Origin: Microvirga splendida
GTDB taxonomy: Bacteria > Pseudomonadota > Alphaproteobacteria > Rhizobiales > Beijerinckiaceae
DNA: 64,000 nt
Direction of reading: 5' to 3'
Assembly (NCBI RefSeq): GCF_016427565.1
Contig: NZ_JAELXT010000007.1
Location: 62,001 to 126,000, forward strand
The position numbers were made by a program, and so were the translations under genes. This document shows positions 8,506-15,389 of this stretch, one piece after another; the stretch's first letter is position 1; each line of letters opens with the position of its first letter. The notes beneath the pieces were generated by a model. The model saw only the letters and a program-made list of their open reading frames with translations, was not told the DNA's origin and searched no databases.

Positions 8506-9170
8506 GTCGGCGCAAGCTCCGGCACGAGGTAGCCGAAGCCACGGCGGGTCTCGATCAGGTCGACGCCGAGCTTGCGGCGCAGGCGCCCGACGAGCACCTC
8601 CAGCGCGTTCGGATCGCGGTCATGATCGTGCGCGTAGAGGTGCTCCATCAGCTCCGTGGGCGGGATCACCCGCCCGGCATGGTGCATGAGGTAGCTCAGG
8701 CAGCGGTATTCGAGCGGCGAGAGGTTGAGGGGCACGTCGTCGACCGTGACCCGCATCTTTCGGGTGTCGAGCACGACCGGACCGGACATGAAGACGGGCG
8801 CGGAGCGGCCGGCGGCCCGGCGCAGGAGGGCGCGCACGCGGGCCAGCAGTTCCTCCATGGCGAAGGGCTTGGCAAGGTAGTCGTCGGCGCCGGCATCGAT
8901 GCCCTCAACCCGCTCCGCCCAGGCGCCACGGGCGGTGAGGATCAGCACCGGCAGATCGCGCCCTGCCGCGCGCCATTTCCTTAGCACGGCGAGCCCATCC
9001 ATCTTCGGCAGGCCGAGATCGAGGACGGCGAGGTCGTAGTCTTCCGTGTCGCCGCGGAACCAGGCCTCTTCGCCATCTGCCACCTGATCGACGGCGTAAC
9101 CCGCGTCCGTCAGGACGGCCGCAACCTTGCGCGCGATGCGGGCATCGTCCTCGACCAGCAGAATGCGCAT
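8502..9170 (-). CDS. OmpR-family response regulator
   Basis: A 222-residue protein. The receiver domain has the acidic pair EDD near residues 7-9, phospho-acceptor Asp 51 (LAVLDLGLP), Thr 79 and Lys 101 (LAKPF). A winged-helix DNA-binding domain follows (LSPLEYRCLSYLMHHAG, VGRLRRKLG, ETRRGFGYL). The ATG was chosen at MRILLVEDD; it overlaps the upstream PepSY stop as TGATG. Candidate targets are the CTGACA repeats upstream of this operon and between the b561 and PepSY genes (inference). Confidence 0.93.
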   Translation of the reverse strand: MRILLVEDDARIARKVAAVLTDAGYAVDQVADGEEAWFRGDTEDYDLAVLDLGLPKMDGLAVLRKWRAAGRDLPVLILTARGAWAERVEGIDAGADDYLAKPFAMEELLARVRALLRRAAGRSAPVFMSGPVVLDTRKMRVTVDDVPLNLSPLEYRCLSYLMHHAGRVIPPTELMEHLYAHDHDRDPNALEVLVGRLRRKLGVDLIETRRGFGYLVPELAPT

Positions 9171-9481
9171 CAATGGCCCTCCCGTTTGAGGATCGCGGCC
9201 GTGGCGGCGTCGACATAGACCTCCCACAGGCGTCCGTCCGGATCGATCACCTTGAACTCGTAGACCCAGCGCTCGCGCTTGCGCTCGAATTCCATGCCGA
9301 CGACCTCGCCGCCGAGGTCGGCCCGCACCCGCGTCAGGATCTCGGCCAGCGCCAGTGCCTCGCCCCGCTCGACGGCCCGGCGAGCCCGGTCGGAGTCGCG
9401 CTCACGGTCCGCCATGGCGGCAGGCGGCAGCAGGGCTGCGGCGAGGCCGAGGACGACGATGGCGCGGCGGGTCTTGCTCAT
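9170..9481 (-). CDS. PepSY-domain periplasmic protein, first gene of the two-component operon
   Basis: A 103-residue protein with a signal peptide (RRAIVVLGLAAALLPPAAMA). The PepSY domain follows: LALAEILTRVRADLGGEVVGMEFE, then WVYEFKVIDPDGRLWEVYVDAATAAIL. This is the arrangement, familiar from proteobacterial PepSY-regulator-kinase operons, in which a small periplasmic PepSY protein is co-transcribed with the sensor. It may modulate the kinase periplasmic domain (inference). A longer frame extends across the repeats upstream, but the ATG just before the signal peptide fits better. Confidence 0.88.
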   Translation of the reverse strand: MSKTRRAIVVLGLAAALLPPAAMADRERDSDRARRAVERGEALALAEILTRVRADLGGEVVGMEFERKRERWVYEFKVIDPDGRLWEVYVDAATAAILKREGH

Positions 9482-9504
9482 GGGGCGAGAATGCCCCCGC
9501 GCAC

Positions 9505-9521
9505 CTGACAATTCGCTGACA
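9505..9521. promoter_or_regulatory. CTGACA-N5-CTGACA direct repeat, candidate response-regulator site
   Basis: Two identical hexamers start 11 bases apart, just upstream of the PepSY-regulator-kinase operon and about 95 bases upstream of the divergent PepSY gene. The half-site and spacing match those in the b561/PepSY intergenic region. Autoregulation by the OmpR-type regulator is the simplest reading. A further TGTCATCCC near 9559 also occurs near 6173. Confidence 0.5.
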
Positions 9522-9613
9522 TGGATCAACAGCCGGCCGAAAGCGGCAGGCCGCTAATGTCATCCCCATCGATCCGGACATGCCCGTTCGGATCAGGACA
9601 CCAGGAGACCGAC

Positions 9614-9892
9614 ATGCGCACGATCATCATGACGACAGCCCTTCTCGCGGCGGGGCTCGCCGGTCCGGCATTGGCCGATGATTCCGACAGCCGCTGTGCA
9701 CCTAGCGCCGACGGCCGGACCTTCGCCGCAAGCGCGGTGAGCAAGGGGCTGGAGGATCTGGGCTACCGCGTGAGCCGGATCAAGGCCGAGCACGGCTGCT
9801 ACGAGGTCCGGGCCGTGAACGACAGCGGCTTCCCGATCAAGGCCGTGTACGCCCAGGCCACAGGCGAACTCGTTCGGGCACGGCTTCGCTGA
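9614..9892 (+). CDS. Small periplasmic PepSY-like protein
   Basis: A 92-residue protein with a signal peptide (MRTIIMTTALLAAGLAGPALA). The domain reads AVSKGLEDLGYRVSRIKAEHGCYEVRAV, then FPIKAVYAQATGELVRARL, and is the third PepSY module within 3.5 kb. It resembles the other exported PepSY protein of the b561 operon, including a Cys before the beta-hairpin. AGGAGA precedes the ATG. It is divergent from the two-component operon and shares its regulatory region. Confidence 0.85.
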   Translation: MRTIIMTTALLAAGLAGPALADDSDSRCAPSADGRTFAASAVSKGLEDLGYRVSRIKAEHGCYEVRAVNDSGFPIKAVYAQATGELVRARLR

Positions 9893-9940
9893 ACGGAAAC
9901 ACAAACCAGCCCATCGAACGACGAAACAGGAGATCCGATC

Positions 9941-10423
9941 ATGGTCATGAACAAATCCATTGCCGCTGCGCTGGTCGCACTCGGCCTGACGGCGGGCTTT
10001 TCCGGGGTAGTCCTCGCGGCCGCCCCGCAGGGGCACGAGAGCCACGGTGCGTCCACCGTGGAGCTGACCCTCAACAACGGCCAAAAGTGGCAGACCGACG
10101 AGGCTTTGCGGACCGGCATGAGCCAGATTCGAGAGGTGATCGACGCCTCCCTGCCGCTGATCCATTCCGGCCGGTACAGCGCGGCCGACCTGTCCACGCT
10201 TGGCGACTGGGTGCAGGAGCAGGTCGACTTCGTGGTGGCGAACTGCCGGCTGCCGGAGGAGGCCGACCTCCAGCTCCATATGGCCCTGACCCAGCTCCTC
10301 GACGGCGTCAACACCATGAAGGAGGAAGGCAGCCAGGACCAAGGCGCGGCGGCCATCGTTCAGGCGCTGAACGCCTATGGCGACCACTTCGACCACCCGG
10401 ACTGGCAGCCGCTGGTCGATTGA
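9941..10423 (+). CDS. Exported protein of unknown function
   Basis: A 160-residue protein with a signal peptide (about 1-26, ending VVLAAAP). The mature part starts with a His-containing stretch (HESHG), then LNNGQKWQTDEALRTGMSQIREVIDASLPLI, and looks all-helical, like a small periplasmic four-helix bundle. A single conserved-looking Cys (VANCRLP) and scattered His could bind a metal, but no c-type haem motif (CxxCH) is present. I do not recognise the family with confidence. AGGAGA lies upstream of the start. It sits between the PepSY gene and the flavocytochrome, probably as part of the same redox module. Confidence 0.75.
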   Translation: MVMNKSIAAALVALGLTAGFSGVVLAAAPQGHESHGASTVELTLNNGQKWQTDEALRTGMSQIREVIDASLPLIHSGRYSAADLSTLGDWVQEQVDFVVANCRLPEEADLQLHMALTQLLDGVNTMKEEGSQDQGAAAIVQALNAYGDHFDHPDWQPLVD

Positions 10424-10480
10424 GGGCGGGTTGGCCGCCGGCGGACCTTGCCGTCCACGCACAGGGACCGTTGCCGCAGG

Positions 10481-10494
10481 TTGACGCCGATCAA
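10481..10494. promoter_or_regulatory. FixK/FNR-type box TTGA-N6-TCAA
   Basis: The 14 bases TTGACGCCGATCAA match the palindromic FixK/FNR consensus in both half-sites. The centre is about 100 bases upstream of the ferric-reductase-like gene, compatible with activation from about -40 of a promoter with a leader of some 60 bases. This suggests induction under low oxygen, consistent with the nearby cbb3 operon. Confidence 0.55.
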
Positions 10495-10589
10495 AGACAG
10501 GGGGCGGCGGGGCTCTGAGAGTGCCCGCCGCTTGAACGTTTGAATGTTGAAAAAGCCGCTCTGCCACGGGGCAGACGAAGGAGTGTCGG

Positions 10590-11945
10590 ATGGGGCATAT
10601 CAAGATCGCATTCTGGGGCGCGTTGGCCCTGCTCGCTGCCTTGTGGCTGCTGGCCGATCCTCTCGCGCTGCAACCTGCCGGCTTCTTTGCCCTGCGAGGT
10701 TCGATGGTCCAGCTCAGCGGTGTCCTCGCCATGGGCTGCATGAGCCTGGCGATGATCCTCGCACTCCGCCCGCGCTGGCCGGAGCGGTGGCTCGGCGGCC
10801 TCGACAAGATGTACCGCCTGCACAAGTGGCTCGGCATCGGCGGCCTGGTTCTCGCCGTGACCCATTGGCTCTGGTCGCAGGGGCCCAAATGGGCGGTCGG
10901 GTTCGGCTGGCTGGAACGGCCGGCCCGTGGCGCCAGGCCGGCCGTTGACGGCGCGCTCCAGCAGCTCCTGATGACGTACCGCGGCACCGCGGAGGGTGTC
11001 GGCGAGTGGGCGTTCTATGCCACCGTGCTGCTCATCGTCGTGGCTCTCGTCCGCTGGATTCCCTACCGGCTGTTCTACAAGACCCACCGCCTGATCGCCG
11101 TGGCCTACCTGGCGCTGGTCTTCCATGCCGTCGTGCTGACCCAGTTCGGCTATTGGGCAACGCCGCTGGGCGTTCTTATGGCCGGTATGCTGGCCTGGGG
11201 GACGGTCGCGGCCGTGCTGGTCCTGTTCCGCCGGATCGGCGCCGGCCGCAAGGTCGAGGGCCGGATTAGCAACCTCCACTACTACCCGGAGCTTCGGGTC
11301 CTTGAGGGCGAGATCGACATCCCTGAGGGCTGGCCGGGGCACAAAGCCGGCCAGTTCGCCTTCCTGAGCGGGGATCCTTCGGACGGACCTCACCCCTACA
11401 CCATCGCCTCGGCCTGGGACCCGGCCGAGCACCGGCTCACCTTCATCACCAAGGAGCTGGGCGACTTCACCCGCACCCTGCGCGCCAAGCGCTACGTCGG
11501 CGAGCCGGTGACGGTGGAGGGGCCGTATGGCTGCCTCACCTTCGCGGACGACTGCCCGCGCCAGATCTGGGTCGGGGGCGGGATTGGCATCACGCCCTTC
11601 ATCGCCCGCATGAAGCAGATTGCCCGGGAGCGGCAGGTGAAGCCGGACCCGTCCCGGCCACGGGAGATCCACCTGTTCCATCCGACAGCCGACTACAGCG
11701 ACGAGGCCATCGCGAAGCTGCGGGCCGACGCCGGGGCCGCCGGCGTCCATCTGCACGTCCTCCACGACAAGCGTGACGGACGATTGACCGGCGAGCGCAT
11801 CCGCGCCGCCGTTCCCGGCTGGCGCGAGGCCAGCCTCTGGTTCTGCGGCCCGGCCGGGTTCGGGGAGGCGCTGCGGCGGGATTTCGCACGCCAGGGGCTG
11901 AAGGTGGCCAAGCGGTTCCATCAGGAGCTCTTCGCCATGCGCTGA
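10590..11945 (+). CDS. Ferric-reductase-like flavocytochrome (FRD transmembrane plus FAD/NAD domains)
   Basis: A 451-residue membrane oxidoreductase. The N-terminal half has about six helices with bis-His haem sites (YRLHKWLGIGGLVLAVTHWLW and KTHRLIAVAYLALVFHAVVL). The C-terminal half is a ferredoxin-NADP-reductase-type module: FAD-binding HPYTIAS, NAD(P)-binding VGGGIGITPF and a terminal LWFCGPAGFGEALR. It would carry electrons from NAD(P)H through FAD and haem to an acceptor across the membrane, such as Fe(III), Cu(II) or a periplasmic partner; the acceptor is unknown. A FixK-type box lies upstream. Confidence 0.88.
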   Translation: MGHIKIAFWGALALLAALWLLADPLALQPAGFFALRGSMVQLSGVLAMGCMSLAMILALRPRWPERWLGGLDKMYRLHKWLGIGGLVLAVTHWLWSQGPKWAVGFGWLERPARGARPAVDGALQQLLMTYRGTAEGVGEWAFYATVLLIVVALVRWIPYRLFYKTHRLIAVAYLALVFHAVVLTQFGYWATPLGVLMAGMLAWGTVAAVLVLFRRIGAGRKVEGRISNLHYYPELRVLEGEIDIPEGWPGHKAGQFAFLSGDPSDGPHPYTIASAWDPAEHRLTFITKELGDFTRTLRAKRYVGEPVTVEGPYGCLTFADDCPRQIWVGGGIGITPFIARMKQIARERQVKPDPSRPREIHLFHPTADYSDEAIAKLRADAGAAGVHLHVLHDKRDGRLTGERIRAAVPGWREASLWFCGPAGFGEALRRDFARQGLKVAKRFHQELFAMR

Positions 11946-12167
11946 GGCCAGCCCCAGGGGCGGCCGGCGCCCCGGATCCAGGCTGCCTCCGGCGGAAATT
12001 CGACCGGCGCCCGGAACATGGGCGCACGCATAGGGTTGGGACCCATGTTGCGTGGGCTGCCTGTTCTCGGTGCCGCGGATTAACGCCGCAGGACTGTCAC
12101 CGGAGCGCTGTTGGCCCGGGAGTTCCTGCCTTGTTGCGTTCCTCAAGCCACTTTCAGGGAGACGATG

Positions 12168-12572
12168 ATGGGACAGGCGATCCGGCGAAAGGTGCTGGTG
12201 GTCGAGGACGAGCCGGAGCTGCGCCACCTGGCCGCGACCGTGATCGAGGAAGCCGACCTGGATGTCGTCGAGGTGGACACCGCCGATGCGGCCCTGGCCT
12301 TCCTGCAGGACCATGCCGACGAGGTGGTGATGGTCTTCACCGATGTGACGCTGCCGGGGAGGGCGGACGGCGTCGACCTCACGCTCGCCTGCGCGGCGCG
12401 CTGGCCCCACATCCGGGTGCTCGTCACCTCCGGACGGGTGCGGCTGCCGAAGGATGGGCTGCCGAGGACGGCGCAGTTCCTGCCCAAGCCCTGGCGGGCG
12501 CTGGACGTCCTGGTGGCTGTCGACAAGGCCGCCCGTGGCGCCGGGATCCCGACGACGGCCCCGACGGCGTAA
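12168..12572 (+). CDS. Single-domain response regulator (CheY-like receiver)
   Basis: A 134-residue protein made of one receiver domain. It has VLVVEDEPELR, phospho-acceptor Asp 59 (VFTDVTLPG), Ser in LVTSGR and Lys in LPKPW. There is no output domain, so it would act through protein partners or a phosphorelay. Two adjacent ATG codons are possible; the second was chosen for its six-base spacing from AGGGAG. It lies just upstream of hmp on the same strand, with about 90 bases between. Confidence 0.88.
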   Translation: MGQAIRRKVLVVEDEPELRHLAATVIEEADLDVVEVDTADAALAFLQDHADEVVMVFTDVTLPGRADGVDLTLACAARWPHIRVLVTSGRVRLPKDGLPRTAQFLPKPWRALDVLVAVDKAARGAGIPTTAPTA

Positions 12573-12661
12573 GGCCTGGCGGCAAACGGCGGGCCTCCAC
12601 GCATGCCGGACCGGTCCGTCGGCACCCTTTCCCGTGATGCTGCATCCCAGGAGATCATCCC

Positions 12662-13876
12662 GTGGCGGACACATTGAGCGACACCACCATTCATCTCGTG
12701 AAGGCAACCGTTCCGGCCCTCCAGGAGCACGGGCTGGCGGTCACGAAGCGCATGTATGAGCGGATGTTCCGGAACGAGGAGATCCGCGACCTGTTCAACC
12801 AGTCGCACCACGGCGAGACCGGCTCCCAGCCCAAGGCGCTGGCCTCGGCCATCCTCGCCTACGCCCAGAACATCGACAATCTCGGCGCTCTCGCACCCGC
12901 CGTTGAGCGGATCGCCCAGAAGCATGTGGGGCTGAACATCCTGCCCGAACACTACCCGCATGTGGCCGAGGCGCTGCTCGGCGCGATCAAGGACGTGCTC
13001 GGCGATGCCGCCACGGACGAGATCCTGGCGGCCTGGGGCGAGGCCTACTGGTTCCTGGCGCACGTGCTGATCGGACGCGAGAAGGCGATCTACACCAGCC
13101 TGGCCACCGCTCCCGGCGGCTGGAACGGCTGGCGCAATTTCCGGGTCGAGGCCAAGCAGCGCGAGAGCGAGGTCATCACCTCCTTCGTGCTCCGGCCAGA
13201 GGACGGCGAACCGGTCCTGCTCCACCGGCCGGGCCAGTACCTGACCTTCTGGATCGAGGTGCCGGGCCAGCATCCGCTCAAGCGCAACTACAGCATCTCC
13301 AGCGCGCCGAACGGCGGGACCTACCGCATCTCCGTCAAGCGGGAGCCACAGGGCATCGCGTCCGCCTGGCTGCACGACAAGACGGAGGTCGGGACCGTCC
13401 TCAAGGTGGCGCCGCCCGCGGGCGAGTTTTTCCTCAACGAAGAGTCGCCCCGGCCCGTGGTGCTGCTGAGCGGCGGGGTTGGTCTGACGCCGATGATGAG
13501 CATGCTGGAGACCATTGCGGCCCGCTACCCGAACAAGTCCGTCCACTACGTGCACGGCACCCTCAACGGCTCGATGCACGCCATGAGGGACCGTGTGCGG
13601 TCCCTGGCTCAAACCTTTTCGAACATCAAGGCGACCACCTTCTACGTCGAGCCACGGTCCGAGGACCGCCAGGGCGAGGACTTCGACCACGTCGGCTTGA
13701 TCACCATCGATTGGCTGCGGGCCAACACGCCGCTGGACGAGGCGGGCTACTACCTGTGCGGCCCACGTCCGTTCCTGCGGGCGTTCGTGGGAGGCCTGGC
13801 CCTGGCAGGTGTGCGGTCGAACCGCATTCACTACGAGTTCTTCGGACCGGCTGACGAGATCCTGGCGGCGGCTTGA
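12662..13876 (+). CDS. hmp: Flavohaemoglobin, nitric oxide dioxygenase
   Basis: A 404-residue cytoplasmic protein of standard Hmp length. The globin domain (about 1-140) has the B10 Tyr in KRMYERMF and the proximal His 88 in AQKHVGLNI. The FAD domain has RNYS at 208-211. The NAD domain has LLSGGVGLTPMMSML, and the C-terminus has YEFFGP. It oxidises NO to nitrate using O2 and NAD(P)H. The start is GTG, preceded by GGAGATC. No clear NsrR or FNR site was seen directly upstream. The neighbouring cbb3 oxidase is NO-sensitive, which gives context for NO detoxification. Confidence 0.95.
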   Translation: MADTLSDTTIHLVKATVPALQEHGLAVTKRMYERMFRNEEIRDLFNQSHHGETGSQPKALASAILAYAQNIDNLGALAPAVERIAQKHVGLNILPEHYPHVAEALLGAIKDVLGDAATDEILAAWGEAYWFLAHVLIGREKAIYTSLATAPGGWNGWRNFRVEAKQRESEVITSFVLRPEDGEPVLLHRPGQYLTFWIEVPGQHPLKRNYSISSAPNGGTYRISVKREPQGIASAWLHDKTEVGTVLKVAPPAGEFFLNEESPRPVVLLSGGVGLTPMMSMLETIAARYPNKSVHYVHGTLNGSMHAMRDRVRSLAQTFSNIKATTFYVEPRSEDRQGEDFDHVGLITIDWLRANTPLDEAGYYLCGPRPFLRAFVGGLALAGVRSNRIHYEFFGPADEILAAA

Positions 13877-13947
13877 CCCTCGCGGCGTCCCTCCCAACTT
13901 GGGACGGAGGGGAGTCCAGCCATCGACCGACCAGCCCCTGGAAGGCC

Positions 13948-14211
13948 ATGCCCCGCTTTTTCTTTCATGTCCGATGCCGCAGCGAGACCCTGAGCTACGA
14001 TGACTTGGGTGTCGACTTTCCCGATGCTGTGACGGCTCACAACGAGGCCTTGCGCGCGGCCCGGGATCTCGATGGCGTGTTCGTTACCTGGGATCGAAAC
14101 CCTCACGATTGCACCATCGAGGACGAGAACGCCGCAGGTGAGCTTGTCTTCAGCGTGTCGTTTGGCGCGATCTTCACGGGGCATGCCAAGCCATTCGATC
14201 CCCACGTTTAG
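13948..14211 (+). CDS. Small DUF6894-like protein
   Basis: An 87-residue protein beginning MPRFFFHVRCRSETLSYDDLG, then DFPDAVTAHNEALRAARDL, and later CTIEDENAAGELVFSVSF. This is the pattern of a small, widely duplicated rhizobial family of unknown function (assigned from memory as DUF6894). The longer upstream frame was rejected because the family starts at MPR(F/Y)FFH. There is no signal peptide. Confidence 0.75.
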   Translation: MPRFFFHVRCRSETLSYDDLGVDFPDAVTAHNEALRAARDLDGVFVTWDRNPHDCTIEDENAAGELVFSVSFGAIFTGHAKPFDPHV

Positions 14212-14310
14212 GCCAAGCAGCGAGAGAAACCGTCCGCGGGGATCCCCCGCTGGTGAGCGCAAGCCGCCGTCGTGTGCCAGGGAGCGCCCAGGTTCCCCTT
14301 CCAGTCGGGC

Positions 14311-14687
14311 CTACCTGGAGGCCGCCAGTGCGCCGGTGATGCCGTCAAGCAGGGCATCGTCCTCCAGGGGCTTTTCCAGCACCAGAAGAAAGCCTGTCCT
14401 CAGGGCACGCTCCCGCAGCCAGGGGGACCCGATGTGGTGATCAGGATCGCAGGGAGGTCAATGTGATGCTCCCGAAGCCTGCTCACAAGGTCGATGCCGT
14501 CCATCCCGGGCATCGTGAGGTCGACGACAAGGCAGCCGGTCGGAGGCAGCTCACCATCGGCGAGGAGCCGAGCGCCATCCTCGTAGAGGCGCACCTCCAA
14601 GCCCTCCTGCTCCAAGGCAAACTTCATTGACTGCCGGACCGCGACGTCATCGTCGACAACGAGGACCGGTCCTGTGATCGCGGGCAT
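14311..14687 (-). pseudogene. FixJ-like single receiver domain, frameshifted
   Basis: The frame starts MPAITGPVLVVDDDVAVRQS and carries the phospho-acceptor region LVVDLTMPGMDG and LPAILITTSG, then runs into a stop near 14400. Adding one base within the G5 run at 14422-14426 (C5 on the coding strand) restores WLRERALRTGFLLVLEKPLEDDALLDG and a normal end, giving the expected total of about 125 residues with Lys in the LEKPL motif. The gene is therefore either freshly broken, or the homopolymer length is a sequencing error. Without the repair, the switch helix and the conserved Lys are lost. Confidence 0.75.
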
Positions 14688-15004
14688 GGCGGCGCCTGAT
14701 GGTTTGAGAACCGCACAACCCTACGCCGCCAGCACAAGGCAAGGGGTTGATCTGCCGCAAGCACGGAGCCTGTGGTGGCTCAGGTATTTCCCGTAGGTAG
14801 GCTTTCAAGATTGCTGCGGGTCCGGTAGGCTGCTCCTCCTGCTCCAGGTGCCCTTTCAAATCCGTCGATGCCCGCCAGAGACTATGATCGCACTCCCGGC
14901 TTCCGTGCTCATTGGGCTGGAGACATCGAACGGTTTGAGGCGGCCGCTGGAACGGAGGCAGTTTGGGATTCGTTGGATGGAAATCGGGAAAGGAGGGCCG
15001 GACC
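14688..15004. other. Intergenic stretch without recognised gene
   Basis: Frames on both strands are present but none has a recognised domain, a good ribosome-binding site or typical third-position bias. The stretch separates the broken receiver gene from a possible small membrane ORF and probably contains the receiver promoter. Confidence 0.4.
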
Positions 15005-15136
15005 GTGCCTCGCTTCGTTGACAAGCCGTTCGATTGGGTGGCGATCCTGGCCCTGGCTTCGGGTGCCGCCGTGCTGGTGCCAAGTCTCGCGGCACTCGGC
15101 ATGACGCTGGTGGCAGTGATCCGCGACCTCGTCTGA
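15005..15136 (+). CDS. Possible 43-residue membrane peptide
   Basis: A GTG start follows AGGAGGG with a spacing of six bases, an unusually strong ribosome-binding site for this region. The product, MPRFVDKPFDWVAILALASG and onward, has one or two hydrophobic stretches (VAILALASGAAVLV, SLAALGMTLVAVI) and ends RDLV. No family is recognised. It is convergent with the ccoS end of the cbb3 operon. The evidence is the start signal and hydrophobic pattern only. Confidence 0.4.
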   Translation: MPRFVDKPFDWVAILALASGAAVLVPSLAALGMTLVAVIRDLV

Positions 15137-15190
15137 CAGAGGCTGCGCGCCGCGCCCCGATGCCGAACGGGCCCCGAGATGTGGCGAGCA

Positions 15191-15364
15191 TCACCTTTCC
15201 GGACGGGCCTGACCGTCGTCGCTCGGATCCTCTTCGAGAAGGACCCGTTGCGCCGCTCCATCGAGATCGTCGTATTGCCCATTGCGGAGGGACCACAGGA
15301 AGGCACCCAGGCCGGCCAGTCCCATGCCCAGGGCGATGAGGATCAACCACCACATGGAACCCAT
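15191..15364 (-). CDS. ccoS: cbb3-type cytochrome oxidase assembly protein CcoS
   Basis: A 57-residue protein with one N-terminal helix (MWWLILIALGMGLAGLGAF) followed by the family signature FLWSLRNGQYDDLDGAAQRVL. CcoS is a small membrane protein needed to insert cofactors into cbb3 oxidase. It lies 25 bases after ccoI, the usual order. A second ATG three codons in is equally plausible. Confidence 0.92.
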   Translation of the reverse strand: MGSMWWLILIALGMGLAGLGAFLWSLRNGQYDDLDGAAQRVLLEEDPSDDGQARPER

Positions 15365-15389
15365 CCGATCCTCCTCCGGGTCCTTGGCC

